Assembly (NCBI GenBank): GCA_963815305.1
Contig: CAWFFW010000001.1
Location: 1,054,001-1,118,000, forward strand
Direction of reading: 5' to 3'
DNA length: 64,000 nt
Origin: CAXBID01 sp963815305
Lineage (GTDB): Bacteria > Bacteroidota > Bacteroidia > Flavobacteriales > Flavobacteriaceae
Shown: one piece after another, positions 9,396-16,672 of the stretch
Layout of the letters: each line of letters starts with the position of its first letter
Numbering within the stretch: position 1 is the first letter of the stretch
Position numbers and translations under genes: made by a program
Notes under the pieces: model-generated
What the model saw: only the letters and a program-made list of their open reading frames with translations
The model's database searches: none
Told to the model about the DNA's origin: nothing

Positions 9396-9737
9396 TTATT
9401 TTGAAATTTTGTTAATACGTTCTACATTGTCGAGTACAGAAATTGATAAACGAACGATACAATCTGCAGTACAAGTAAGGTCATGAGAGATGTTGGCTCC
9501 CAAAGCAATTAAATCTCCTTTTGTTAGAATTTGTTTTTTTCCGTTGATACCAAAATCAATTTCTCCTTCAAAAATTTCAATGATTATTGGAAAAGGTGCT
9601 TTATGTTCTTTCATAAATTGCCCCTTTTTCATGACGATGCGTACCTCTTTGGTATGGGCTGTTTTAAGTAATATTGTTACTGTAGGTTTATCGTTCTCTT
9701 GATATTTAATATTATCAAGTAATGATGCTTTATTCAT
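9396..9737 (-). CDS. Small cupin-domain protein linked to NO reductase
   Basis: A 113-residue single-domain cupin. The barrel strands include VRIVMKKGQFMKEHKAPFPI, IEIFEGEIDFGINGKKQILTKGD and ISHDLTCTADCIVRLSI. One metal-type His lies in KEHKAPFP and another near ANISHDLTC; the usual second motif is only partly conserved. It starts 67 bases after the end of the Rrf2 gene and ends 11 bases before norB, so it is probably the first gene of a cupin-norB transcript. Cupins of this size next to NO or cytochrome genes are common in the phylum but I know of no assigned reaction. The family is clear, the role is open. Confidence 0.82.
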   Translation of the reverse strand: MNKASLLDNIKYQENDKPTVTILLKTAHTKEVRIVMKKGQFMKEHKAPFPIIIEIFEGEIDFGINGKKQILTKGDLIALGANISHDLTCTADCIVRLSISVLDNVERINKISK

Positions 9738-9751
9738 ATTTTTGTATTTAA

Positions 9752-9791
9752 ATATTTTATAAAATATATACAGACCTTTTTATCTTTTATA
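9752..9791 (-). promoter_or_regulatory. Candidate Rrf2-type operator in front of cupin-norB
   Basis: A perfect 16-bp palindrome ATATTTTATAAAATAT (9752-9767) is followed by ACAGACCTTTTTATCTTTTA (9770-9789). The second part matches 17 of 22 positions with the sequence at 10280-10301 in front of the Rrf2 gene. Position, 15-54 bases upstream of the cupin start, fits a repressor site. Binding by the Rrf2 protein is inference. Confidence 0.5.
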
Positions 9792-9804
9792 GGAATAAAA
9801 AAAG

Positions 9805-10239
9805 CTATATTTTTAAATGAAACCTATCGGTGTCTATATCATTAACCAACATGGCTAGCGTAGTGGATTCTAACATTTTTTTAAGTTCGTCTCTAACTTT
9901 AATAAATTTAAAATGAACAGGGCAGGGTAAATCATTATTACACAATTTTAATCCCAAACCGCAACTTGTATAAACAGAATCTCCGTCAAAAATCTTCACC
10001 ACATCGCTTAAAGTAATCGTATCCAGCTTATCAGTTTCTATTATAAATCCACCGTAAGGACCTTTTATAGATGTGACCATATTATTAAGCGTAAGTTGTC
10101 GCATTACTTTTGCAGTAAATGCTTGAGGTGAATTAATCTTTTCAACTAAAGTAGATAAACCTACTTTTACATTTTGGGAACTTTGCTGAGCAACATAAAT
10201 TATAGCTCTAAGTCCATATTCACACGTCTTTGAAAACAT
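9805..10239 (-). CDS. Rrf2-family iron-sulfur transcriptional regulator (NsrR-like)
   Basis: A 144-residue regulator. The N-terminal winged helix (MFSKTCEYGLRAIIYVAQQS, then LVEKINSPQAFTAKVMRQL and KGPYGGF) is typical of Rrf2. Three cysteines, Cys93, Cys100 and Cys106 in the spacing C-X6-C-X5-C, sit where Rrf2 proteins such as NsrR and IscR hold an iron-sulfur cluster; the first gap is slightly longer than in those two. In the family, NO damages the cluster and releases DNA. The adjacent cupin and NO reductase genes on the same strand support an NO-sensing role. The gene is divergent from a DsbA fragment, with an inverted repeat in the shared upstream region that may be its own operator. Confidence 0.9.
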   Translation of the reverse strand: MFSKTCEYGLRAIIYVAQQSSQNVKVGLSTLVEKINSPQAFTAKVMRQLTLNNMVTSIKGPYGGFIIETDKLDTITLSDVVKIFDGDSVYTSCGLGLKLCNNDLPCPVHFKFIKVRDELKKMLESTTLAMLVNDIDTDRFHLKI

Positions 10240-10271
10240 ATAATAAAATTATTTTGTAAATGTAAATTATT

Positions 10272-10305
10272 ATTTTATAACAGACAAATTTATCCGTTAT
10301 AAAAT
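10272..10305. promoter_or_regulatory. Inverted repeat in front of the Rrf2 regulator
   Basis: Two perfect 10-bp arms, ATTTTATAAC (10272-10281) and GTTATAAAAT (10296-10305), flank 14 bases. On the minus strand the spacer contains TAAATTTG, a perfect -7 box for Bacteroidota promoters, so a bound protein would cover the regulator promoter. Part of it recurs before cupin-norB at 9770-9791. Confidence 0.6.
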
Positions 10306-10338
10306 ATGATCAAATGTTAATGAATTTTTGTTTCTTTT

Positions 10339-10560
10339 ATGTCAAGATACTATTTTAAAGAATTTAGTGCTGCATTTGTTTCTGATGCTATAAAGCGTGC
10401 TACCCAAGCAGATTTTACAAAAAGCAGGGAACTCGACTTAAGTGGATTTCCAACGGTGATTTATAGACAAAAAGATAAATTGTATTTTATTGCTACAGGC
10501 TTTACGGAATTTGAGGTAATGAAGAAGTCTATTTTAAAGTTGAAAAGTAAAAAATCCTAA
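10339..10560 (+). pseudogene. C-terminal fragment of a DsbA-family protein
   Basis: The 73 codons read like the end of a DsbA/FrnE-type thioredoxin-fold protein: FSAAFVSDAIKRATQADFTK, then the cis-proline strand LSGFPTVIYRQKDKLYFIA and a final helix. A full member is about 200 residues; the N-terminal part with the CxxC active site is absent, and the bases immediately upstream are the Rrf2 promoter region. It therefore looks like a deletion remnant that has kept an ATG by chance. It could still be translated from the divergent promoter as a short protein. Calling it a pseudogene is my inference from the missing domain. Confidence 0.6.
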
Positions 10561-10716
10561 TACTAGTTTATTGCTGTTGACCCAAAAAATTTCTTATTAT
10601 TTCTCTAACACATAGTAATATTTGCCATTTTATAATTTCTATTTATTAGCCTTCATTCTCATTAAGTAAAGTGATAATTTCCAAAATTGAAGTTACACTA
10701 TATTTTAGGAGATAAC

Positions 10717-10750
10717 TTTGGATTAAAACTTTTAAGATTCATTAAATTTG
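10717..10750 (+). promoter_or_regulatory. Candidate Bacteroidota promoter for the OMP85-like gene
   Basis: TTTG at 10717-10720 and TAAATTTG at 10743-10750 are separated by 22 bases, one more than the usual 19-21. The predicted transcript would start about 60 bases before the ATG at 10818. A second -7-like box, TATTTTTG, lies at 10756-10763. Confidence 0.45.
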
Positions 10751-10817
10751 CATTTTATTTTTGTTACCAATCATAATAAGAAATATTAGTTTTAGTTTTA
10801 AAAATTATAAAATACAG

Positions 10818-11990
10818 ATGTTACAATTTTCCCCAAATACAATACTTTACAAACGTTTATTTTTATTATGCTTCTTTTGTGTTTCAGTGGGCACAAATGC
10901 ACAAACAATAGATAAAGTAAAGGAGTTATTTACGTTTTATCCAAACAAAAAAGCTGCGGAGCGCGATTCTACATTGTATAAGCAAAAATTTATTGCTGCG
11001 CCAGTAGTAAGCTATTCTCCCGAAACAAACTTTGCATTTGGTACAGGTGCTAAATATTTATTTAAATTTAGTAACAGTGGCGAGGAGACCAGAGTCTCTA
11101 ATATGCCAATAACTTTACAGTACACACTTAACAAACAATTTTTTTTGTACTCAGGTTTTGAGGTTTTTACAAATCAGGAAAAATGGGTTATAGAGGGTAA
11201 TTTGCTTTTTCAGAATTATCCAAGATTGTATTATGGCATGGGAAACAACACACCTGATGCTGCCGAAGAACAATACGATTATTATCAGTTTCTTATCGAG
11301 CCCATTTTCCTTAAGCAAATGTTTACCAGGTATCTTTTTATTGGCGCAGGCTTTAGGTATAATCACATCTATAAGACCGAATTTGAACCAAACGGACTCA
11401 TTGCAACCAATAGACCAGAAGGATTTGATGGTTCCACTTCAGTTGGTGCTGAGGTTGCCTCGCTTTATGACAGTAGAAGTAATATCCTTAACGCAGAAGA
11501 CGGTTGGTATTTAGAATTTACCTTTGGTCAATATGACACCGTTTTAGGTGGTACAAATACTTTTAATTTAACACGTTTGGATTTAAGGCACTATATCGAT
11601 GTTTCAAAAAATAATGACGATATATTAGGATTACAATTTGTTGGTCGGTTTTCACGAGGAAATATTCCGTTTTCAGAATTTTCATTTTTAGGTGGTAGTG
11701 AAATCATGCGTGGTTATCAGGAAGGTCGATTTGTAGATCGGGATTTACTGGCAACGCAAGTCGAATATCGAAAGCGATTTAAAGATTCCAGATGGGGATT
11801 AGTAGGATTTACAGGAATTGGTAACGTTTATAATAATGCAAATGAGCTACAACTTAAAAATGTGAAGCCTAATTACGGTATTGGTGCGAGATTTATGATT
11901 GACAAAAAAGAAAACTTAAACCTTAGATTCGATCTCGGTTTTGGCCAAGGCACCAATGGTTTTTACTTAAGTATTGCTGAGGCCTTTTAA
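10818..11990 (+). CDS. OMP85/BamA-type outer membrane barrel without POTRA domains
   Basis: I place the start at the ATG at 10818, not the TTG 57 bases upstream, because a signal peptide begins there (hydrophobic LFLLCFFCVSV, cleavage near GTNAQ). The 390-residue product is a bacterial surface antigen (D15) barrel: FGTGAKYLFKF, then paired strands such as YSGFEVFTNQEKWVIEG, SVGAEVASLYDSRSNILNAE, and the conserved end block FSFLGGSEIMRGYQEGRFVD, VEYRKRF and YGIGARFMIDKKENLNLRFD. The segment between signal peptide and barrel is too short for POTRA repeats. BamA-family barrels assemble or export outer membrane proteins; POTRA-less members are common in this phylum and their cargo is unknown. It appears to be transcribed alone. 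Confidence 0.85.
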   Translation: MLQFSPNTILYKRLFLLCFFCVSVGTNAQTIDKVKELFTFYPNKKAAERDSTLYKQKFIAAPVVSYSPETNFAFGTGAKYLFKFSNSGEETRVSNMPITLQYTLNKQFFLYSGFEVFTNQEKWVIEGNLLFQNYPRLYYGMGNNTPDAAEEQYDYYQFLIEPIFLKQMFTRYLFIGAGFRYNHIYKTEFEPNGLIATNRPEGFDGSTSVGAEVASLYDSRSNILNAEDGWYLEFTFGQYDTVLGGTNTFNLTRLDLRHYIDVSKNNDDILGLQFVGRFSRGNIPFSEFSFLGGSEIMRGYQEGRFVDRDLLATQVEYRKRFKDSRWGLVGFTGIGNVYNNANELQLKNVKPNYGIGARFMIDKKENLNLRFDLGFGQGTNGFYLSIAEAF

Positions 11991-12479
11991 GTTATTGGTT
12001 AGAACTATTCTGTTATTTATCACGCTTCAAATAATAATGACCCAAGTTCCATTTACTCTTATGAAAACGAATGTTTCTGGGATATTTTACATAATACTAC
12101 ATTATAGCTATCAAATGTTTTTATAAATGAATGTTAACGTAAACATCATAATTTCGCCAACGCACCATCTGTGTTATAAATAGCTTCATCCACAGGATAA
12201 ACCTATTTATAAAATGTACTATAATTTACCGCGTTATGTAACTTTGCTTTGGTAAAAGCGAAGTTTAAACTACTTCATTTTCTTATTTTTTTCTTCTAAA
12301 AACTTTCTCTACAATGTTAATGAAACACGCTTTTTACAGAACGACGATAGGAGAGTAGTAGAATGTGTGTGGAATGCAATAGTTACTAAATACATGAAAT
12401 AGAATTCTATAATTTTGTAATATTCAATATAATATGTTAAATTGCATCAATAGTATGATTATTTAAACAGCATGTATAT
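11991..12479. other. Gene-free stretch before parDE
   Basis: No intact gene. Copy B of the degenerate element lies at 12231-12386. A minus-strand frame at about 12149-12199 reads YPVDEAIYNTDGALAKL before a stop and could be the tail of a lost gene I cannot name. Otherwise AT-rich. Confidence 0.6.
12231..12386. repeat. Degenerate dispersed element, copy B
   Basis: Shorter counterpart of the element at 6529-6797. Blocks: GCGTTATGTAACTTTGCTTT (12231-12250), AAACTAC (12267), ACAATGTTAATGAAA (about 12311-12325), and ACGACGATAGGAGAGTAGTA with AATGTGTGTGGAATGCAATA (12341-12381). Order and orientation are the same as copy A. It lies about 95 bases upstream of parD. Confidence 0.6.
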
Positions 12480-12737
12480 ATGTCTACGATTAGAAAAACA
12501 ATAACATTCACAGAAAAACAAGATAAGTGGATAAAATCACGAATTACAATTGGAGAATTTACTAACGATAGTGAATATCTTCGTGATTTGGTAAGGCGTG
12601 ATCAAGCAAAAAACGCCAAATTCTCTGCTCTTAAGGCAGCCATAACAGAAGGTATGGAAAGCGGTATTAGCGATAAGTCTGTTCCTAATATTATGAAAGA
12701 AGTCGAAGAACGTATGCGAGCGGATGGGCGTTTATAA
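12480..12737 (+). CDS. parD: ParD-like antitoxin (ribbon-helix-helix)
   Basis: An 85-residue protein starting with a ribbon-helix-helix strand (RKTITFTEKQDKWIKSRI) and a FTNDSEYLRDLVRRDQ helix, as in ParD/CopG antitoxins. The C-terminal half (about 45-85, acidic and helical, LKAAITEGMESGISDKS) should bind the toxin. It overlaps the downstream parE gene by 14 bases, the normal arrangement for translational coupling in type II toxin-antitoxin pairs. ParD proteins usually repress their own operon. Neither gene shows damage. The pair sits next to decayed DNA and a dispersed element, so arrival by transfer is plausible but unproven. Confidence 0.9.
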   Translation: MSTIRKTITFTEKQDKWIKSRITIGEFTNDSEYLRDLVRRDQAKNAKFSALKAAITEGMESGISDKSVPNIMKEVEERMRADGRL

Positions 12738-13014
12738 ATTATCTGGTAAAGCAGAAAATGATCTTGCCGTAATGTATGAATATGGTATCGAAACGTTTGG
12801 ATTAAAACAAGCGAAAGCATATTTATTGGGAATACATGATATCTTTCAAGTTCTATCAGATAATAATAATCTAGGACGTGATGCTTCAGAATTTATATTT
12901 TCTTTAAAAAGATTTTCTTATAAATCTCACACTATTTTTTATTTGGCTACAGATATTGATATTTTGATTGTTCGTGTGCTAAATCAAAGTATGGATTATG
13001 AAAAGAATTTATAG
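12724..13014 (+). CDS. parE: ParE/RelE-fold toxin
   Basis: A 96-residue toxin of the ParE family. Visible features are the first strand and helix (YKLSGKAENDLAVMYEYGIE), a central DIFQVLSDNNNLGRDASEFI, the RFSYKSHTIFYLATDIDILI strand pair that follows the ParE pattern (R-x6-H-x-I-F-Y), and VLNQSMDYEKNL at the end, where ParE proteins have RVLHxxMD. ParE toxins usually poison DNA gyrase, while the related RelE toxins cleave mRNA. It starts at an ATG inside the end of parD, so production is linked to the antitoxin. Full length for the family. Confidence 0.9.
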   Translation: MGVYKLSGKAENDLAVMYEYGIETFGLKQAKAYLLGIHDIFQVLSDNNNLGRDASEFIFSLKRFSYKSHTIFYLATDIDILIVRVLNQSMDYEKNL

Positions 13015-13089
13015 ATATAGATTTTTTCTATTTTGATTACAATAAAACTCATATAAATAGAGTTACAAAGACATTTTATATAATGTCGG

Positions 13090-13115
13090 ATTATAATTAT
13101 ATTTTGAATTATAAT
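13090..13115. repeat. AT-only perfect inverted repeat after parE
   Basis: ATTATAATT (13090-13098) and AATTATAAT (13107-13115) form a 9-bp stem with an 8-base loop. It lies between two TATnATGTC-like sequences (13079-13086 and about 13129-13136). There is no T tract, so it is a poor terminator; it may be an end-of-element mark or a protein site. Confidence 0.4.
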
Positions 13116-13278
13116 TTATATTATGTCAAATAGAATTTTTAAAACACAAAATTGTAACATTTTAAAAAAACACACTCCCTATTCAATCTATCATTAAAGA
13201 AAAAATAAAATATCATATAATCTATATGGCTATTTCACTCGTAAATAAAAATATAATAAAAACCTTATATTATTAATT

Positions 13279-14106
13279 ATGAAAAAAATATCCATTGCAT
13301 TAATCGCAACTATCGTATTAACAGCATGTGTTTCAAAAAAGAAATATATTGCTTTAGAAACTGAAAACGGTCAAATAAAAAGTGAACTTCAAAAAACTCG
13401 TGTTGAGAAAGAAGATTTAGAAGCAAAATTTGATGCTATTCAAGAACGTGTTGATAATTATAACACAAAAATTAGTTCGCTTACTGCGGAAAATAACGAG
13501 AAATTAGTGAGCGTTGACGGTGTTGTTATTTCTGAAAATCAAAAAAAGGCGATGCGTGAAACCATTAAGTTTGTACCGCCAGCATATTTAGAAACCGCTA
13601 AATCATTAAAAGATTCTATGAACCTTGCCGTTCAATTCAACTTAATGAAATCTATGGATAACTTTGAAGAAGATGAAGATATCGCGGTAAATATTGAAGA
13701 AACTGTGGTTATGATTTCTATTTCAGATAAAATGCTCTTTAATTCTGGAAGTTACAGACTTAGTAATAAAGCAAATGCTATTCTTGAAAAAATAGCCAAT
13801 ATTGTAAATTCTGAAGAAAGCTTAGATATTATGGTTGAAGGTCATACCGATGATAAGGCTTTACTAAGCACAGCTTCAATAAAAGATAACTGGGATTTAA
13901 GTGTATTACGCGCTACATCTGTGGTTAGAAAATTACAAAACAGTTACAACGTTGATCCAGCTAAATTAATTGCAGCAGGAAGAAGTAGCTATATGCCATT
14001 AAAGGACAATGATAGTAAAGAAAATAGATCTATAAATAGAAGAACGCGTATTGTGATTCTTCCAAATATCGATAAATTCTTTGCCCTTATGTCTTCAAAC
14101 GACTAA
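13279..14106 (+). CDS. OmpA-family peptidoglycan-binding lipoprotein
   Basis: A 275-residue lipoprotein (signal ends VLTAC, Cys17). Residues about 25-75 form a coiled coil (LETENGQIKSELQKTRVEKE). The C-terminal half, about 140-265, is the OmpA/MotB domain: DKMLFNSGSYRLSNKANAIL, then VEGHTDDKAL, DNWDLSVLRATSVVRKL, LIAAGRSSYMPL and NRRTRIVILP. Such proteins tether the outer membrane to peptidoglycan; the Asp and Arg that grip diaminopimelate lie in the DNWDLSVLRA and NRRTRI parts. It has its own terminator and appears monocistronic. The upstream 264 bases contain only AT-rich DNA. Confidence 0.9.
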   Translation: MKKISIALIATIVLTACVSKKKYIALETENGQIKSELQKTRVEKEDLEAKFDAIQERVDNYNTKISSLTAENNEKLVSVDGVVISENQKKAMRETIKFVPPAYLETAKSLKDSMNLAVQFNLMKSMDNFEEDEDIAVNIEETVVMISISDKMLFNSGSYRLSNKANAILEKIANIVNSEESLDIMVEGHTDDKALLSTASIKDNWDLSVLRATSVVRKLQNSYNVDPAKLIAAGRSSYMPLKDNDSKENRSINRRTRIVILPNIDKFFALMSSND

Positions 14107-14130
14107 GAACAAACTATAAATGATTTAAAA

Positions 14131-14162
14131 GGGGCTATTTTATACGAATAGCCTCTTTTTAT
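14131..14162 (+). terminator. Terminator of the OmpA-like gene
   Basis: GGGGCTATT (14131-14139) pairs with AATAGCCTC (14147-14155) with one G-T wobble, followed by a T run. Confidence 0.8.
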
Positions 14163-14285
14163 TTATAAACTTAAGACCAATTATAATTGATAAAACTTTC
14201 TTAAAATGAGGTTTTCAATTCTTAATAAACTATATTTTCTTTTATCTTTGCATACCCAACCTAAAATCTATTTTGAATTAAAACA

Positions 14286-14903
14286 ATGAAATCAAAGTCT
14301 AAATCTAGCACATCCAAATCGCGTTTACAATTATTACATCAGTATTACAGCTATACTGGTTTTTATACCTTTGTTTGGAATTCTATAAAAAAGACATTAC
14401 CCGTAATCCTTTTATTTGTTGGTGTTGTTTATGCTATTGATTATTTTTTTGGTATCAATAAAGCTCTAGTACATCTAACCGAAATATTACCCGCCTTTAG
14501 TGTACTCTCATTTTTCTTTGTCTCAGAAGTTCTTTTAGGATTAATTCCTCCAGAAATATTTATTGCCTGGGCAGGTAAAATGACTAACCCTTGGTTTTAT
14601 TTAAGCATCATTGCCATACTATCGTATATAGCCGGTTTAATTGCCTATTGGATGGGAATTTATATCACAAAAATACCTAAGGTACACACCTATCTAGAGA
14701 CTAAAATGAAAAAACAATTAAAAAATTCAAGAAAATGGGGCGGTTTTTTAATTATAGTTGGAGCTTTACTACCCATCCCTTTTTCAGTTTCGTGTTTGGC
14801 AGCTGGCCTTATTGAGTTTCCTTTTAAAAACGTGATGATTTATGGCTCTTTACGGTTACTTCGCTTTGCTATTTATGGCGTAATTATATTCAACGCCTTA
14901 TAA
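14286..14903 (+). CDS. VTT/DedA-like (YqaA-type) integral membrane protein
   Basis: A 205-residue membrane protein with about five hydrophobic helices. The segment FVSEVLLGLIPPEIFIAWAG corresponds to the re-entrant loop of the DedA/VTT superfamily, and GGFLIIVGALLPIPFSVSCL with LRLLRFAIYG to its second half. Family members are proposed lipid scramblases or ion-coupled transporters in the inner membrane; the exact substrate is not known here. The N-terminus (first 20 residues, Ser/Lys-rich) is cytoplasmic. It precedes a DUF3817 gene by about 65 bases but that gene has its own -7 box. Confidence 0.72.
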   Translation: MKSKSKSSTSKSRLQLLHQYYSYTGFYTFVWNSIKKTLPVILLFVGVVYAIDYFFGINKALVHLTEILPAFSVLSFFFVSEVLLGLIPPEIFIAWAGKMTNPWFYLSIIAILSYIAGLIAYWMGIYITKIPKVHTYLETKMKKQLKNSRKWGGFLIIVGALLPIPFSVSCLAAGLIEFPFKNVMIYGSLRLLRFAIYGVIIFNAL

Positions 14904-14942
14904 AAAAGTCTTAAACGCCATACTTATTTAGGTGTTGTATCC

Positions 14943-14950
14943 TACTTTTG
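14943..14950 (+). promoter_or_regulatory. -7 box TACTTTTG that fixes the next start codon
   Basis: TACTTTTG matches the TAnnTTTG consensus. Because it contains the TTG at 14948, translation of the DUF3817 gene must begin downstream, at the ATG at 14969. No clear -33 TTTG is seen. Confidence 0.55.
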
Positions 14951-14968
14951 CATGAAATAAAAATTCAA

Positions 14969-15259
14969 ATGTTTTCACTTATTAATATTTTCAGAATGGT
15001 AGCCTTTTTAGAAGGTATCTCATATATTTTGTTATTATTTATAGCAACGCCAATAAAATATATTTATAATAATCCAGAGTACGTTAAACTACTCGGTATG
15101 CCTCATGGATTGCTCTTTATAGGTTATATAATATTAGCTTTTATAATTAAGACCGATATGAAATGGAGCAATAAAACATTGGGATTGGTTCTTTTAGCAG
15201 CAATTATTCCTTTTGGGACTTTTTATGTAGATAGAAAGTATTTAAAACAAGTTAACTAA
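14969..15259 (+). CDS. DUF3817 small membrane protein
   Basis: A 96-residue protein with three hydrophobic helices. The diagnostic motif is RMVAFLEGISYILLLFIATP followed by GMPHGLLFIGYI, as in the DUF3817 family. I start it at the ATG at 14969 because the -7 promoter box covers the upstream TTG. Function is unknown; family members are inner membrane proteins. The stop codon is directly followed by the ATG of an MscS-type channel (TAA then ATG at 15260), so the two are co-translated and may work together in membrane stress. Confidence 0.8.
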   Translation: MFSLINIFRMVAFLEGISYILLLFIATPIKYIYNNPEYVKLLGMPHGLLFIGYIILAFIIKTDMKWSNKTLGLVLLAAIIPFGTFYVDRKYLKQVN

Positions 15260-16570
15260 ATGATTCAAAACATCGAAACTATTAAAAATACGGAAGAAAT
15301 AATCGAGGCAAAATCTGGTTTGAAGCATATTATTTACGATTATTTGATTAACTTAAATCTGTCAGAAGACACAGCAACTTATCTTAATATGCTGATTTTG
15401 TTAGTAGGCTTAATTTTAATCATATTTATTATAGATTTTGTTATTCGAAAACTAATTCAAATAGCTTTTACAAAATTAGCAGTTCGATCTAAAACCAATT
15501 TTGATGATCTTTTAATTACCAATAAAGTTCCTAGAAATATTGCTCATATTATTCCTCTATTAATAGCTCTAGAGTTTACACCTAAAGTATTCTCAGACTT
15601 TCCAGATTCTGATATTATTATTGAAAAATTATTACAGGTATTCGCTATTATATTAACGCTTTGGATTGTTAGAAGTCTTTTAAATACGTTTAAAGACTAT
15701 TTAAAAACATTAGAAAGCTTTAAGGACAAACCTATAGATAGCTACATACAGGTTTTTATGATATTTGCTTGGTTAACAGGATTTATGTCTGCATTAGCCA
15801 TTATTACAAATACGCCATTTGTAAAATTCGCAACGGGTTTAGGTGCGATATCTGCCGTTATTATTTTGGTTTTTAAAGATACCATTTTAGGTTTTGTAGC
15901 CAGTATCCAAGTATCTATAAACGATATGGTGCGTATTGGCGATTGGATTACTTTTGAAAAATACGGCGCTGATGGTGATGTTATCGAAATTAACCTAGCA
16001 ACAGTTAAAGTTCAAAACTTTGATAAAACAATTACCACCATTCCAACTTACGGATTAATATCAGACTCATTTAAAAATTGGCGCGGAATGACTAATTCTG
16101 ATGGACGTCGTATCAAAAGAGCACTTTATATAAAACAGGATTCTGTTAAGTATTTGTCTGATGACGAGATTAACAAACTAAAGCATATTCAAATTATAAG
16201 TACGTATTTAGATACCAAGCAAAATGATATCAAATCGTTTAATGCGCAAAACGATGTTGATAAAGAACTCCTGATAAATGGTAGAAATCTTACCAACATT
16301 GGTGTGTTTAGAAAATATATAGACACCTACTTAAAAAATCATTCTGCCATCAATAAAGACATGATGATCATGGCACGTCAATTAGCGCCAACCACACAAG
16401 GTATTCCTATGGAAATTTATGCCTTTAGTAGTGATAAACGTTGGGAGAATTACGAATATATTATGTCTGATATCTTTGATCATCTTATTGCCGCACTCCC
16501 CTATTTTGAGTTAGAGATATTTGAATTACCGAGTGGAACATCTTTTAAACAAACGGCATTACAACCCTAA
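15260..16570 (+). CDS. MscS-family mechanosensitive channel, YbdG-like
   Basis: A 436-residue membrane protein. Helices at about 42-66, 93-108, 122-146 and 165-185 lead to the pore helix (FATGLGAISAVIILVFKDTI) and the beta domain (VSINDMVRIGDWITFEKYGADGDVIEI, then TITTIPTYGLISDSFKNW). The extra N-terminal helices and the C-terminal domain rich in charged residues place it nearer to the YbdG/MscM group than to short MscS. It releases solutes on osmotic downshift. It is coupled to the DUF3817 gene without a gap. A second, shorter MscS-type channel lies at 27246-28148. Confidence 0.9.
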   Translation: MIQNIETIKNTEEIIEAKSGLKHIIYDYLINLNLSEDTATYLNMLILLVGLILIIFIIDFVIRKLIQIAFTKLAVRSKTNFDDLLITNKVPRNIAHIIPLLIALEFTPKVFSDFPDSDIIIEKLLQVFAIILTLWIVRSLLNTFKDYLKTLESFKDKPIDSYIQVFMIFAWLTGFMSALAIITNTPFVKFATGLGAISAVIILVFKDTILGFVASIQVSINDMVRIGDWITFEKYGADGDVIEINLATVKVQNFDKTITTIPTYGLISDSFKNWRGMTNSDGRRIKRALYIKQDSVKYLSDDEINKLKHIQIISTYLDTKQNDIKSFNAQNDVDKELLINGRNLTNIGVFRKYIDTYLKNHSAINKDMMIMARQLAPTTQGIPMEIYAFSSDKRWENYEYIMSDIFDHLIAALPYFELEIFELPSGTSFKQTALQP

Positions 16571-16672
16571 TTTTTAGTAGAGGTTCCATTATGATGTCAA
16601 ATCAAAGACTATACGATTTACTTTTTTGCTGGAACTATCGTATCCATTTTAGATTTTAACCAAAAAACAGAA

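Noticed and set aside
10761..10817. TTG start 57 bases upstream of the OMP85-like gene
   Set aside because: The signal peptide begins at the ATG at 10818 and a -7-like box overlaps the TTG.
12149..12199. Minus-strand fragment YPVDEAIYNTDGALAKL before a stop
   Set aside because: Too short and bounded by stops; could be the tail of a lost gene, but I cannot identify a family.
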